In this document: positions 43,767-55,859 of the stretch, piece after piece
How positions within the stretch are numbered: position 1 is the stretch's first letter
Layout: each line of letters starts with the position of its first letter
Notes under the pieces: model-generated
Seen by the model: only the letters and a program-made list of their open reading frames with translations
Database searches by the model: none
Told to the model about the DNA's origin: nothing
Translations under genes and position numbers: made by a program
Origin: Arenicola marina
Lineage: Eukaryota; Annelida; Polychaeta; Arenicolidae
Length of the DNA: 64,000 nt
Direction: 5' to 3'
Assembly: GCA_964019135.1 (NCBI GenBank)
Contig: OZ025265.1
Span: 26,945,143-27,009,142 of the forward strand

Positions 43767-46260
43767 GGGCTGGCTGGCGGGCGGGCGGGCTGGCTAGCTG
43801 GCTGGCTTGCTGGCCTCTTGCAGTGTTGACACACCGTGGCCGCACAATGTCACATAACTCAGGTGAGAGAGAGAGAGGTTCCCTTTACATCCGGTTAAGA
43901 AGATGGCTCCGGGTTTTTTTTTGTTCTCTCGAGCCGTAGCTGCGCACTCTGTTGAGTGTTGACTTTACGTGTAGCTAGCGTGGGGACCGGGCCGCTGCCC
44001 AGCCACCATCACAGAGACCAACGGAAGGCTGACAACCAGAGACAATCAGGGCGACAACCAAATTAGGAATCTTCTTCCGTTTCATCTCCCCCGTCCATAT
44101 CCAGCGACATCTTTAGTTTGTATTATTCCCTCATATCCCCATCTCTTTATGCCAAACGCACCACTATTGTACCCCCCTCTTGCTCTTCGCATCACCTTTT
44201 CGGAGCCCCGCGTGATGAAGCTCCTTATATGAATAGCTCTTTCCATTGCTGACGGAAACATTAAACAGACTGTGTTGCAAAGATTCTACGCTCTGTCAAC
44301 ATTTACTATTGACTCACGCCTTATCTTTTTTCCGCGTGCGCTTGGTCCGGTGAGAGAGGACATAAGATTTAGCCCCCATAGAACTGACATTCACCGAAAC
44401 TGCTGCAGTGTGTGCCGGAATGCAAGTTTTTTCATTTTCTCTGAAGCATATTCTGTAGAATTTATGAGGACAGTTTACTGTAGATTCAGCGTCTGGTCTG
44501 TCGTCTTGTCCGCGTCGAAACCATCAGAGACGGTGTATTGACAGACATACCGTGATCAGTAGTTTTTTGTCTTGCGCAATGTTATTCTTCGAGCACTTTA
44601 TTTGAAATGCTACGCCGCTGGAATGAATGACTGTTTGCGAAAGCTTTGAATTAAGCAAGCTCTCCAGCACAAAGCGACGAATGGGTCACACGAATTGATA
44701 TTTTGGGCCACTTTTGTGTACGCATGGGTCTTAGTGGTTCAACGGCTGGTAAGCCGAGCCTCCCGATGGGATGATAAGGTAGGGTCTGTCGTACTTTGTG
44801 AAACTTCCTTGGTACTATATCTAGTATATCGGGACCTAGGTATGTGGCCAGCAGGTAGGACCACTCCTGGTGACCGAGTAGATAACGTACCCAACTTTGA
44901 TCCCCTCCTCCTCCCCCAACCCCTGCCGCCCGCCAACACCAACATTTCATTTCATTTCATTTCAGGAGGACATGTCGGCAGGGCGTACATGTGTCTTACC
45001 ATGCATTCCTCCAAAGGGCTACTTACTGCCCGATCATGGTTGTACTGGGGATCGGGGGTAGGCATAGCGACCTCTCCTACAGCTCGTAACCTACCCCCCC
45101 CCCTCCACTATATACGTCTATGTTGGCCGTAGATGGTGGAATGGTGGAACAGTCGTCTCCGCGATTATACAGTGTGCCCGAGTCGTCTGCCCGCTCGGCC
45201 ACCGCGGGAGACCGGCGGGCGGTGCTGATGCGAACCACCACTTTGAGTGGAATTCTAAAATATCGGTAGTGGTGATACGGCTGCCTGGGGTACGGCCGGG
45301 GTTAGGGATAAAGCGAGTCGAAGGTTGGGGGTGGGGGAGGGGGGGGGGGGAGAGGGGGATGGGGGCAGTTGACAAATGAGTTTACGCCCACTCCATATTT
45401 TTTCCTTCCTCTGTGTGCGTTCTCGTCTTCTGTGCCTCCCATGCTCCCTCCACCCCCGCGCCCCACCGCCACCCACCTCTTGTCATGCCCCAGCACCACC
45501 CCTGCCTACACCACCCCGCCCCATCCCCACAATCACATACACACATTCCCCCACCCACCGGTTTACACTAACTGATGAGGACGGTACACGGGACAGTACA
45601 CGTGACAGTACACGTGACGTAAACGTGGCGGTCCACGGTGAGTTTTCCTCGTCGCCGCCACGAGGGGGCGCACCACGTGACGCGGCTGGTAAAGCGGGGG
45701 TGGGGGCGGGGGGGGCGGTGTCGCCATCAAGGCCCCAGAATACTCCACAAAGATCTTATCGTCGGCAAAAGTATCTGCTGAGCGTGATTCCCAACCGCCT
45801 ACGCGTCCCCCGCAGCTGTTGGTCAGGACGGGCGGTGGGGGGGGGGGGGGGGGTACGAGGGGCATGAGGATAGAGGATAGAGTGGGACCCTAGGGTGGGA
45901 TGTCACGTCGTAATGACGTGTTTGCTTCACAGGGTAGGCAGGCGGCGGTGTATTTAGGTTTCAGGATAGAGGGCGACAGCTGAAGAAGCAAGAATCTGTT
46001 ATAACTTTCCATTCGTGTATTCATCATGTGTTCCTGCACACAAGGGGAATCGAACTCCATTCAAAATCGAAGGGACGGCTCCATGGATTGGAATGGGTGT
46101 CTTAAGGTGACCTTTTGCGCACTCATAGACTACACCGGCCCCAGAAGGAAGGAAGAGAGATTGGTTGACAGCTACATACCGCCACGTCTCACGCCGCGAC
46201 TGACGTCACTGACGTCACCTTGAGGAGCTCGCACACTCCATCATATTCTGTTTTGGTGGT
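42690..46260. other. No gene recognised; low-complexity tracts
   Basis: Contains a TC-rich tract at about 43500-43540, a ggctggc(g)-type repeat at 43685-43810, (CATTT)n at 44943-44964 and G runs near 45340, 45715 and 45836-45853. Frames of 100-163 codons at 43449, 44695 and 45376 are compositional and match nothing I know. Confidence 0.5.
43685..43810. repeat. GGCTGGCT/GGCGGGC simple repeat
   Basis: A run of 4-bp ggct/ggcg units. Confidence 0.95.
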
Positions 46261-46264
46261 GGGG

Positions 46265-47325
46265 TAATGTCTCAGGGTATGTCTCGGGTGTTGTGGGGAC
46301 AGACGGGGGTTGTTAGTCTCGGATGTTGAGGGGACAGACTTAGACGGGTGTTGGTAGTCTCGGGTGTTGAGGGGACAGACGGGGGTTGGTAGTCTCGGGT
46401 GTTGAGGGGACGGACGGGGGTTGGTAGTCTCGGGTGTTGTGGGGACAGACGGGGGTTGTTAGTCTCGGATGTTGAGGGGACAGACTTAGACGGGGGTTGG
46501 TAGTCTCGGGTGTTGTGGAGACAAACTGGGGTTGGTAGTTTCGTGTGTTGAGGGGACGGACGGGGGTTGGTAGTCTCGGGTGTTGAGGGGACGGACGGGG
46601 GTTGGTAGTCTCGGGTGTTGTGGGGACAGACGGGGGTTGTTAGTCTCGGGTGTTGAGGGGACAGACGGGGGTTGTTAGTCTTGGATGTTGAGGGGACAGA
46701 CTTAGACGGGGGTTGGTAGTCTCTGGTGTTGTGGAGACAAACTGTGGTTGGTAGTCTCGTGCGTTGAGGGGACAAACGGGGGTTGGTAGTCTCGGGTGTT
46801 GAGGGGACGGACGGGGGTTGGTAGTCTCGGGTGTTGTGGGGACAGACGGGGGTTGTTAGTCTCGGATGTTGAGGGGACAGACTTAGACGGGGGTTGGTAG
46901 TCTCTGGTGTTGTGGAGACAAACTGGGGTTGGTAGTCTCGTGTGTTGAGGGGACAAACGGGGGTTGGTAGTCTCGGGTGTTGAGGGGACGGACGGGGGTT
47001 GGTAGTCTCGGGTGTTGTGGGGACAGACGGGGGTTGTTAGTCTCGGGTGTTGAGGGGACAGACTTAGACGGGGGTTGGTAGTCTCGGGTGTTGTGGAGAC
47101 AAACGAGGGTTGGTAGTCTCGTGTGTTGAGGGGACAAACGGGGGTTGGTAGTCTCGGGTGTTGAGGGGACAGACGGGGGTTGGTAGTCTCGGGTGTTGAG
47201 GGGACAGACTTAGACGGGGGTTGGTAGTCTCGGGTTTTGTGGGGATAGACGGGGGTTGTTAGTCTCGGGTGTTGAGGGAACAGACTTAGACGGGGGTTGG
47301 TAGTCTTGGGTGTTGAGTGGAAGTC
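46265..47325. repeat. 35-bp minisatellite, about 30 units
   Basis: The unit is agtctcgggtgttgagggga followed by cagacgggggttggt (35 bp), with longer variants carrying an extra ttagac. All three minus-strand frames lack stops in the unit, so frames of 167 and 208 codons arise as it cycles through them. Confidence 0.95.
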
Positions 47326-47329
47326 CAAA

Positions 47330-48262
47330 TCTCGTGAAATCCCTTGACCGATGATTTAGCTATTCGAGCCTTAATACGCATATTAATCAATGATCAGCTG
47401 CTATAAATGTTACACGTTGGCCGTATTTGTCCTCGATATTGTTATCTGCCTCATGATTCTTAGTCGTTATGACTCAACCTCAAACTAGCGTGACCGTGTT
47501 TATCTGCATGTTGTCGGTGCCCCTGTTACAAAGGGGCGCGCTCCTATCTTTCCTTCCTCCATGGGGGGATCGAGTGAAACAGGTGGTCCGTGCCGGCCGC
47601 TTGGGCAATAGTGCACTTTAAGCTGCATGGGTATGAACTATTTTTTAAGGGGGTCGGCGTCGAATTAGTCATTCTAAAATGAACACGCAACAAACGTCTG
47701 CTGACGTCAGCGTTACCGGGGAAGGGGTGGGGAGGGGTGGGGGAGGCGGATGAGTCGGCATTCATGGAGGAGGGGGGGGGCGGCAGGGAGGGGGTTGCGT
47801 ATTTAACGTCACCGTAGTGAGTCATCCACCGTGGCGCCCGGCATTCCGGACCGGCGTGCTGGCTTTGCGCACGACGACCGGCTCCCGTCACGTGTATTAA
47901 GGTGTGAAAGGAACGTGAGGGCTGGGCGAGCACGTCAGGCATTAGGGCGGCGGATGCATTCATTCATTCACGCCGCTCGCTGAGGCCGTGGTCCAAGATG
48001 TAACTCATGCTGGGGCGGCCGGCCGGCCCCTCATTAAAACTCTTGTCAAAAGTGGCAAAGAAGAACCAATTCTTGGGGGGGGGGGGGGGGTTAGGGGTGG
48101 GTGTGGGGCGGAGGGGAGGGGCGGAGGGGGGAGTGGGACAAAAGCGAATCCGAGATGGCTCTGATAGAATCTGACGACAGCGTAAAAGAAATGCACCCCG
48201 CCGCACCTCCATAAAAAAGTGAGAAAAAAAAGATTGACATAATCAAAAAAGCTCACCATATA
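47330..48262. other. No gene recognised
   Basis: G-rich sequence with runs at 47768 and 48076-48090. No family-like frame. Confidence 0.5.
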
Positions 48263-48266
48263 CTAT

Positions 48267-50050
48267 TATCTCCCATGCTGTCTGGTTGCCGTCATTGGTG
48301 AGAGAGAGAGGGATTCTCTGTCCTGATCTTCGATGCTGCCTGGTTGCAGTCATTTGTCAGAGAGAGAGAAGGATTCTCTGGCCGGATCTCCGGTGCTGTC
48401 TGGTTGCAGTCATTGATCAGAGAGAGAGAGAGATTCTCTGTCCGGATCCCCGATGCTGCCTGGTTGCAGCCACTGGTCAAAGAGAAAGAGGGATTCTCTG
48501 TCCGGATCTCCGATGCTGCCTGGTTGCAGTCATCGGTCAAAGAGAGAAGGAGATTCTCTGTCCGGATCTCTGATGCTGCCTGGTTGCAGCCACTGGTCAA
48601 AGAGAAAGAGGGATTCCCTGTCCGGATCTCCGATCCTGCCTGGTTGCAGTCACTGGTCATAGAGAGAGAGGGATTCTCTGTCAGGATCTCTGATGCTGCC
48701 TGGTTGCTGTCATTGGTCAGAGGGAAAGAGGGATTCTCTGTCCGGATCTCCGATCCTGCCTGGTTGCAGTCACTGGTCATAGAGAGAGAGAGGGATTCTC
48801 TGTCAGGATCTCTGATGCTGCCTGGTTGCTGTCATTGGTCAGAGGGAAAGAGGGATTCTCTGTCCGGATCTCCGATGCTGCCTGATTGCTGTCATTGGTC
48901 AGAGGGAAAGAAGGATTCTTAGTCCGGATCTCCGATGCTGCCTGATTGCTGTCATTGGTCAGAGGGAAAGAAGGATTCTCTGTCCGGATCTCCGATGCTG
49001 CCTGGTTGCCGCCACTGGTCAGAGAGAGAAGGGGATTCTCTGTCCGGATCTCCGATGCTGCTTGGTTGCAGACATTGGTCAGAGGGAAAGAGGGATTCTC
49101 TGTCCGGATCTCCGATGCTCCCTGGATTGTGCCACTGGTCAGAGAGAGAGAGAGAGAGATTCTCTGTCCGGATCTCCGATTCTGCCTGGTTGCAGCCACT
49201 GGTCAGAGAGAGAGAGAGATTCTCTTTTGGGATCTCCGATGCTGCCTGGTTGCAGTCATTGGTCAGAGAGAGAGAGGGGTTCTCTTTCGGGATCTCCCAT
49301 GCTGTCTGGTTGCAGTCACTGGTCAGAGAGAGAGAGGGATTCTCTGTCCGGATCTCCGATGCTGCCTAGTTGCAGCCACTGGCCAGAGGGAGAGAGGGAT
49401 TCTCTGTCCGGATCTCCGATGCTGCCTGGTTGCAGCCACTGGTCAGGGAGAGAGAGGGGTTCTCTTTTGGCATCTCCGATGCTGCCTGGTTGCAGTCGTT
49501 GGTCAGAGAGAAAGAGGGATTCTCTTTCGGGATCTCCCATGCTGCCTGGTTGCAGTCATTGGTCAGAGAGAGAGGGATTCTCTGTCCGAAACTCCGATGC
49601 TGCCTGGTTGCAGTCATTGGTCAGAGGGAAAGAGGGATTCTCTGTCCGGATCTCCAATGCTCCCTGGATTGTGACACTGGTCAGAAAGAGAGAGAGAGGG
49701 ATTCTCTGTCCGGATCTCCGATTCTGTCTGGTTGCAGTCATTGGTCAGAGGGAAAGAGGGATTCTCTGTCCGGATCTCCGATGCTCACTGGATTGTGCCA
49801 CTGGTCAGAGAGAGAGAGAGAGGGATTCTCTGTCCGGATCTCCGATGCTGCCTGGTTGCAATCATTTGTCAGAGAGAGAGACGGATTCTCTGGCCGGATC
49901 TCCGGTGCTGTCTGGTTGCAGTCATTGATCAGAGAGAGAGATGGATTCTCTCTCCGGATCTCCGATGCTGCCTGGTTGCCGCCACTGGTCAGAGAGCAGA
50001 GAAAGGGGATACTCTGTCCGGATCTCTGATGCTGCCTGGTTGCTCCAGTG
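48267..50050. repeat. 60-bp satellite, about 29 units
   Basis: The unit is cactggtcagagagagagag, then ggattctctgtccggatctc, then cgatgctgcctggttgcag. Units vary in length of the GA stretch. Frames of 140-290 codons on both strands are by-products. A small outlying island sits at 20.72-20.89 kb. Confidence 0.95.
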
Positions 50051-50136
50051 ACTTGTTCACACAAGTGTGTTTTCGCTGGGCCGTGCAGTCGTGCTTCTAA
50101 CCCTCCCCACCCCCATACTCCCACCTATCACCTAAT

Positions 50137-50547
50137 ATGCTTTGCCCCTCCCGTGTTACATTACAATGCCTCCGGACTGTCGTGGCAACGTCTGCGTGCT
50201 TACCACGTATCATTTTCCTTGGATTAAGTCGCTGTGTTTTCGCATGTTTGACGAAGGGATTCAATCGTTGCATTCGGCTGTTGGTTGTATTAAAGTCCCC
50301 GCTGTCGGTGGGATGTGGCTTGCATTCTGCCGATAGGCAAGGAGTACAAGGCGCGACACCGTCGATCACGGTGATAAGGAGATGACATTGATATTTACAA
50401 CGTCAAAAACACGTGCGCAAATCTTGGGTTAGAATGTCAATAAATGCTATCCACGTTGACACTGTTTGGTCGCGAGGACTACTAAATCAAAAGTTAAGTA
50501 GAAGTAGGATTAGGTGTTAAAGATCATGTTTATTTCGCAGACAAGTA
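50137..50547. repeat. Interspersed repeat, copy B (long form)
   Basis: Matches 5122-5358 but with about 170 bp more in the middle (about 50243-50413). It ends exactly where the TIR element at 50546 begins. Confidence 0.85.
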
Positions 50548-50639
50548 CCCAGTGGGCAAAACTCGTCGTAAACTGGTCAAAACGACGTCATTTTCAGTCG
50601 TCGGAAACTGGTTGGAAACTATATCGGATTTGCAAATCA

Positions 50640-50890
50640 AATAGACGTGTGCATGTTGACGTGTTTCAGACGTGTGTTTAGCGACGGGTTCCTGATGGGT
50701 TCCAGACGTGCGCATAGCGACGAGTGTAGCCGTGTTATCGACGTCTGTAGAGCGACGGGTGTATGCCGTGTTTCTAACGTCTGTAGAGCGACGGGTGTAT
50801 GACTAATTTTGGACGTTTGTAGAGTGACGGGTGTATGACCAGTTTCTGACGTCTGGAGAGCGACTGGTGTATGACCAGTTTCGTTGGTAT
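50640..50890. repeat. Degenerate 36-38-bp subterminal repeat
   Basis: About six units built on acgtctgtagagcgacgggt and gtatgaccagtttc. Confidence 0.8.
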
Positions 50891-50989
50891 GCCACTTTGC
50901 ACACAAAGTCATTGAGTCACAAAACACACAAAAATAAGGCATCCAATATTGATTATGCATGTTTCCAAATATATATTATAGAAACAAGG

Positions 50990-52600
50990 TACAGTATATG
51001 AATAATAACATTATGCAAACATGCAAATTAAGCAAAAAGTTAATATGAAATGTAAAATATTCTAGTAATAATGACCCAACATTAAATATTCAGCATGTTC
51101 AGTGCACAACAATTCAAAGGACCAGTACATATGCATCCCAGAAAGAAAATCCAATAACAGTGCCTATTGCTAACACTGAGCCATGAGGAAAATCATGTTT
51201 GGCCAATCATGTCAATAGAACTTTGCATCTGCCAGAAGTAATATTCTGATCCTGAAGAGTTGCAATTTCATAAAACAAGTATCTTTCTGACATATATACC
51301 TTGCTTTATACGTACAAATATTATCTAACCGGTGGAGCTTAATCATTCGACTGAAGGCAATACATGCCAATTACTAACCAGAGAAAAAACAACAGTAAAT
51401 AGAAATCCATGGGAATTGCTCAGACATTCTACCAATACCAGGAATGTGTTCGAATGAATAAAATAATAGTCCTAACTGCAAATTCAGGTGGCTGGAAAAC
51501 TGCAATTGACTTCATTATATTACTCTCACAATCTTCAGCACATTACAGCTTACACACACATAGTAATTAGTCACAAAATTATGATTATATATAATACAGC
51601 CTCAGTTTCTTCCTGCTGGATCATTCCCTAATATGCGCATCAGCTTCTGATAAGTCTCCTTATTGTAGCTTCTTAATTGTTTCTTCCTTGCCGGCTGGAA
51701 ATCATGATGCTTGCTATAGTCTGAAATGTGAAATTATTCACAAAATTCAAACAATATCTCCTGTCTCCTGTCTATCTCTTGTCTATTTGAAACTAAATGT
51801 ATTTATTATATGCTGTAGGTAAAAAATGGTGCAAATTTGTATGATGTAGTACACAAGAAACGCAAATTTGTTGTGATAACTCTGACGTGAGTAAGCAACA
51901 TAAGACTATTTTGATGATACCAAACTTACGATTATGCTGCAATTTTGTCTGTTTTATAACACAAACAATATTTCTTCATGCTGACGCTCCACTCTCATAG
52001 ATATCAACTAAATCACAGACAAAGAAATGATCTAGTTTGCATGGAATGTGTATATCCGGTGCAATATAAGGCAAGGTTTGTTTAGAGCATCTACGCGCCA
52101 TGGCAACTAGCTCATCTTTGTTTAAATATGTTTGCATCACAGAGCGGCTGCTGCCAATTGAGCATTAGCGGATATATATATATGCATATGGTATTGGTTC
52201 AAGTGTAAGATTTTAAGATTTATCTCAGCACAAGTCTTTGATATCTTCCCCGAGGCTTTAGGCAAGGATAAGATACAAGGTAGGCCTAGTAGATTTTTCC
52301 TGAACTGTGTTAAACAAGAAGCAATCTCATATGCATTTTCTTGTACAAACCGCAGTCCAATTTTACCCTTTGGACTTTACTTTAGCCCCGGCCCAAGAAA
52401 CAGGTTTATCAAAGTCAACAAAGACCTATGCAGTTGCTTTGCCTACCTGCCATCAAGGAGATGTGTCACTTTCACTTCGCGGCTGCATGCCTTCACATAC
52501 GCTTGGTTCATAGTCGATGGAGGTCCCACGGTCTGAGTCGTCAACAGCCAGTAGGCAAATAGCATAAGCTACAGCCAGCCAGTGGGAGGGGAGGGGGGGG
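50990..52600. other. Interior of the TIR element, no gene recognised
   Basis: AT-rich sequence with only short frames. The 68-codon frame at 52307 has no recognisable domain. Confidence 0.5.
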
Positions 52601-52615
52601 GGGCATGACCGTAGG

Positions 52616-52668
52616 TAGCTTTGTCAACAAAACCTTCTACAGAATAGAAGGTTTTGTTGACAAAGCTA
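52616..52668. repeat. Perfect hairpin, 24-bp stem, 5-nt loop
   Basis: The arms are 52616-52639 and 52645-52668 (starting TAGCTTTGTCAACAAAACC). There is no mismatch. Confidence 0.95.
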
Positions 52669-52696
52669 TTGTATCGTACCGGACGTACGTCCGGGC

Positions 52697-52786
52697 TAGC
52701 CCTGAAACATGCCTCTCTGGGCACGCTCGGTAAACTCTGTCGCTCCGGTTTACTGAGCGTGCCCAGAGAGGCATGTTTCAGGGCTA
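52697..52786. repeat. Long hairpin, 39-bp stem, 12-nt loop
   Basis: The arms are 52697-52735 and 52748-52786 with one mismatch. They start TAGCCCTGAAACATGCC and end GGCATGTTTCAGGGCTA. Direct copies of acgtccgggc flank both sides. Confidence 0.95.
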
Positions 52787-53460
52787 CGTCCGGGCAAGTC
52801 TTGTCAAACAAACACAATTTATAAAGTCTTCTTTTGGCCTTATGTTATGATGTCAAGTTCAACCGTGGGTTTCTTTAGGTGCTAGACAGTGAAGTATTTA
52901 TAAATAAATATTTTTCATTCATAATCATAAGCAAATATTCGTGAATCTATAGCTCATACGTACACGGTAGCAGGAATCCGTTCGCCTTTCCACAATATTT
53001 TTAAACTTCGCGCATGCGCAGTACGATCTGCAACCGATATCTCCGCAAGGGGGCAGCGCAATCTGCCTCACTGAATGTAAATTGACCTTGAGTTCGCGAG
53101 CTTTGGGACGCTGCACAGGTAGTTTACGTGTTGGAGGCGGGCGTCGCCTCAACTGATCTGAGCGCCTGTGGCACACTACAAATCTCACTGGTTTTTTAAT
53201 TGTTGTTGTCTGGTTCAGAAGAAATTGTACTGGGATGGAATGGCGCGAGCGTGCAGGGGGTGGGGGGAGCGGGGGTATGAAGCTGAATCACTTGCGGCAG
53301 TGCAGTTATGCGTGAGAATAATAGTGTTTTAGACCTATGTAACACCCACATAAAAAGCTTCAATATATTCACTATGTGCTCGCATTATAACGTTATCCGG
53401 CAGGAAGTCGTTGCGCCCGCATTATAAACTCGTGAAAGGGTTATAGATACCTGGGGGACT

Positions 53461-53750
53461 GCAGGGGCGGATCTAGGAATTTGGCAAGGCGGGTGGGGGG
53501 GGGGGGTTGCTCTCTGAAAACATGCGACCGGGGGCTGGGGGGGGGGAGCTATCTGGCTAAAACTTGCGACCGGGGGAGGGGGAGTGCTCTATTTTTGCCA
53601 AAGGGGGGTTGCTCTGTGAAAAACTTGCGACCGTGGGGGGGGGGGGGGGGGGGGCGCTGCTCGCAGAAGCCGACTTTAACAGTGTATGTTCAGGTTACCA
53701 AGGTTACCCTCCTTACCCCTCCCCCCCCCCCTGGATCCGACCCTGGACCA
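53461..53750. mobile_element. MITE-like element with CAGGGGCGGATC / GGATCCGACCCTG ends
   Basis: The left end caggggcggatctagg and the right end cctggatccgaccctgg are imperfect TIRs of a type also present at 60905-61083. The interior is three units of tgcgaccgggg plus long G runs. Confidence 0.65.
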
Positions 53751-54230
53751 AAGGACAATGGCACGCATGACCAAAATATACCGTAAAAATTCCTCGTCGG
53801 ATACCCATCGTAAAAGCGACAAATATGCGTCAACGTCTTGAACTCTTCACGCGGCTACACGTCTAGCAACATTTGGGGCGTAAATCCACCGAGTACATGA
53901 CGTCGGTTTCTCGTCACGTGCTCGCTGTGAAAACGGCTTAGGTTTCTTGAATCCTACAAGACCGGAGTATAGGCTTTAATAATCAGTGAAATGCAATAGC
54001 TGCGCCATCTATTTGGCTCCAATCACTGAAAACGCATGATTACGCACCAACACAACGTGCGTAGATCAAATGTTGGCGGATTATGGACGAATATCTGACG
54101 GGTTTGCGACGTCATATTTTTGACGTGGGAACGAACAGCCCTTCCACGTCGTTTATTGGTCGGTTTGACGTCTTATGACGTCTTGACGTAAATGCGACGA
54201 ATTTACGACGTCGGTGTGCTCACTGGGTAT

Positions 54231-55850
54231 AATTATATGTATGTTTATTGAATTATTTATGAAGGATTTCTGGAGTAAAATAAACCAGTTTAAGGTCAGA
54301 TCGCAGCCATCGCAAAATATTTCGGTTGATCAATGGTTAGAACACTTTAGCTCGTTGTTGAATCAAAGTGCCGACACTAGCACTGAATTCGACGATGAAG
54401 TTAAGAGATGTGTAAATGAACATGACAAGGAATGTGACACCTGTTTGGAAAACAACCCCACTCCGTTTAACTCTGAAATTACAGTCAATGAATTAGATGA
54501 TGTCCTTGTACAATTACCAAATGGTAAAGCACGGGGTCCAGACGGGCTTGTATACGAAATAATTAAATCGGGGAAGCATAAAATCATATATAAAGGGTGT
54601 TTGCGCCGTCTTTTCAATGCTATATTAACTAAAGGAATATTCCCAGATGAGTGGTGTAAAGCTGTTATTAGTCCTATCCATAAGACTGGGTCGAAGACCG
54701 AGGTGAACAATTACCGTGGTATATCGTTGTTATGCGCCATCAGCAAAATCTTCATAAAAGTTTTGAACAACAGGTTACCAATGTGAAAAGTAGATCGACT
54801 GTAGATCATATCTTTAGTTTAACACAATTTAACATTTCGAAAACTAAAATAGTAGTTTTTAGAAATGGCGGTAAACTTAGGAAAAATGAACGATGGTTTT
54901 TTAACGGAAAAATTATACAAACCGTCACGTACTACAAATATCTCTGCATTCTTTTTTCTTCTTCATTAAAATGGACAGCAGTCCTTGAAACGTTAATAAA
55001 GCTAGCGGAACGAGCTATGTTTATCGTCATAAAAAAATATCAGATCAAAATGTGGAGACTTTCCAGTGAGGGTTAGCCTTGAATAGTTCGATAAAATGAT
55101 TTTACCTATTATAATCTATGGATCTGACGTATGGGGATATAGCTACCGCCCCCAGATTGAAAAGTGTCACATCAGATACTGCAAACTTATACCTGGGCTA
55201 CCCTCACGAACCCCGGACTGTGCGGTGCTAGGGGAATGCGGCAGGAAGCCAATCTACGTCTCATACATGACCCGATGTGTTAAGTTCTGGTTAATATTAT
55301 ACATACACCTTGTCGGTACACTAACAGTTGTTATAATAAACTACTCTGTTTAGAAGAAGCTCGACAATTGACTTGGGCGACTTGTATCCGCGATATACTG
55401 TATCAGTATGGTTACGGCCATGTCTGGGTGACGCAAGGTGTGGGAGACGTCAATTGGTTTTTATCTGACTTTAAACAGCGCTTATCTGATATATCACTAC
55501 AAGAATGGTCCGATAACGTTGACATTTTTCAAAGCTTGATCATTATAAACAGCTTAAGTGTCACTTGGAGTTAGAACCTTATCTGCAATGTTGCACAATA
55601 TACAATGACAGGACTGCACTTGCCAAACTAAGATGTTCTAGCTATAAATTACCAATAGAAAAGCTTCGCGGTCGTGTTTCCAGAGAGGAAAGATATTGCA
55701 ATTATTGTCTTAATCAGAATGTAAAGGGGCTAGGAGATGAGCTCCACTTTGTCATGGATTGTCCGCAATTTTGTGATATACGAACAAAGCATGAAATTTT
55801 TATTTGTGACGAATATGTTACCAGAGCTAATTTTCACACAATAATGAAAA
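54231..55850 (+). mobile_element. Non-LTR retrotransposon with deleted RT core
   Basis: Segments of one ORF2 are seen in order across frame breaks. 54214-54786 has the linker and RT fingers (LPNGKARGPDGLVYEIIKSG, AVISPIHKTGSKTEVNNYRG). About 54780-55076 has RSTVDHIFSLTQF joined directly to NISKTKIVVFRNGG. 55096-55353 has ILPIIIYGSDVWGY. 55565-55906 has the C-terminal RYCNYC...ELHFVMDCPQF. The jump at about 54830 removes the RT palm, including the YxDD box. The element is RTE/CR1-like, and the 31.2 kb and perhaps 23.5 kb tails are relatives. Confidence 0.8.
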
Positions 55851-55859
55851 CTACGAATT

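Larger units (their letters stand above)
50546..54229. mobile_element. TIR-bounded DNA element, about 3.7 kb, non-autonomous
   Basis: The left end TACCCAGTGGGCA and the right end TGCTCACTGGGTA are inverted copies differing at one base. Behind both ends lie GACG/CGTC-rich subterminal repeats: left gtcgtaaac, right complement gtcgtaaattcgtcgc. The flanking TA on each side could be a TA target duplication. No frame inside resembles a transposase. The superfamily is unassigned. Inside are a 36-38-bp tandem repeat (50640-50890), two long hairpins (52616-52786) and a nested MITE-like repeat (53461-53750). Confidence 0.6.

Noticed and set aside
43449-43845. Frames over the ggctggc repeat
   Set aside because: Simple-sequence DNA gives open frames on both strands without any protein-like content.
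44725-44800. tRNA-like stretch (gtggttcaacggctggtaagccgag)
   Set aside because: A possible A box but no B box or cloverleaf at the proper spacing.
48286-50124. Many frames of 100-290 codons on both strands
   Set aside because: All fall in the 60-bp satellite, whose period is divisible by three, so stop-free frames persist on both strands.
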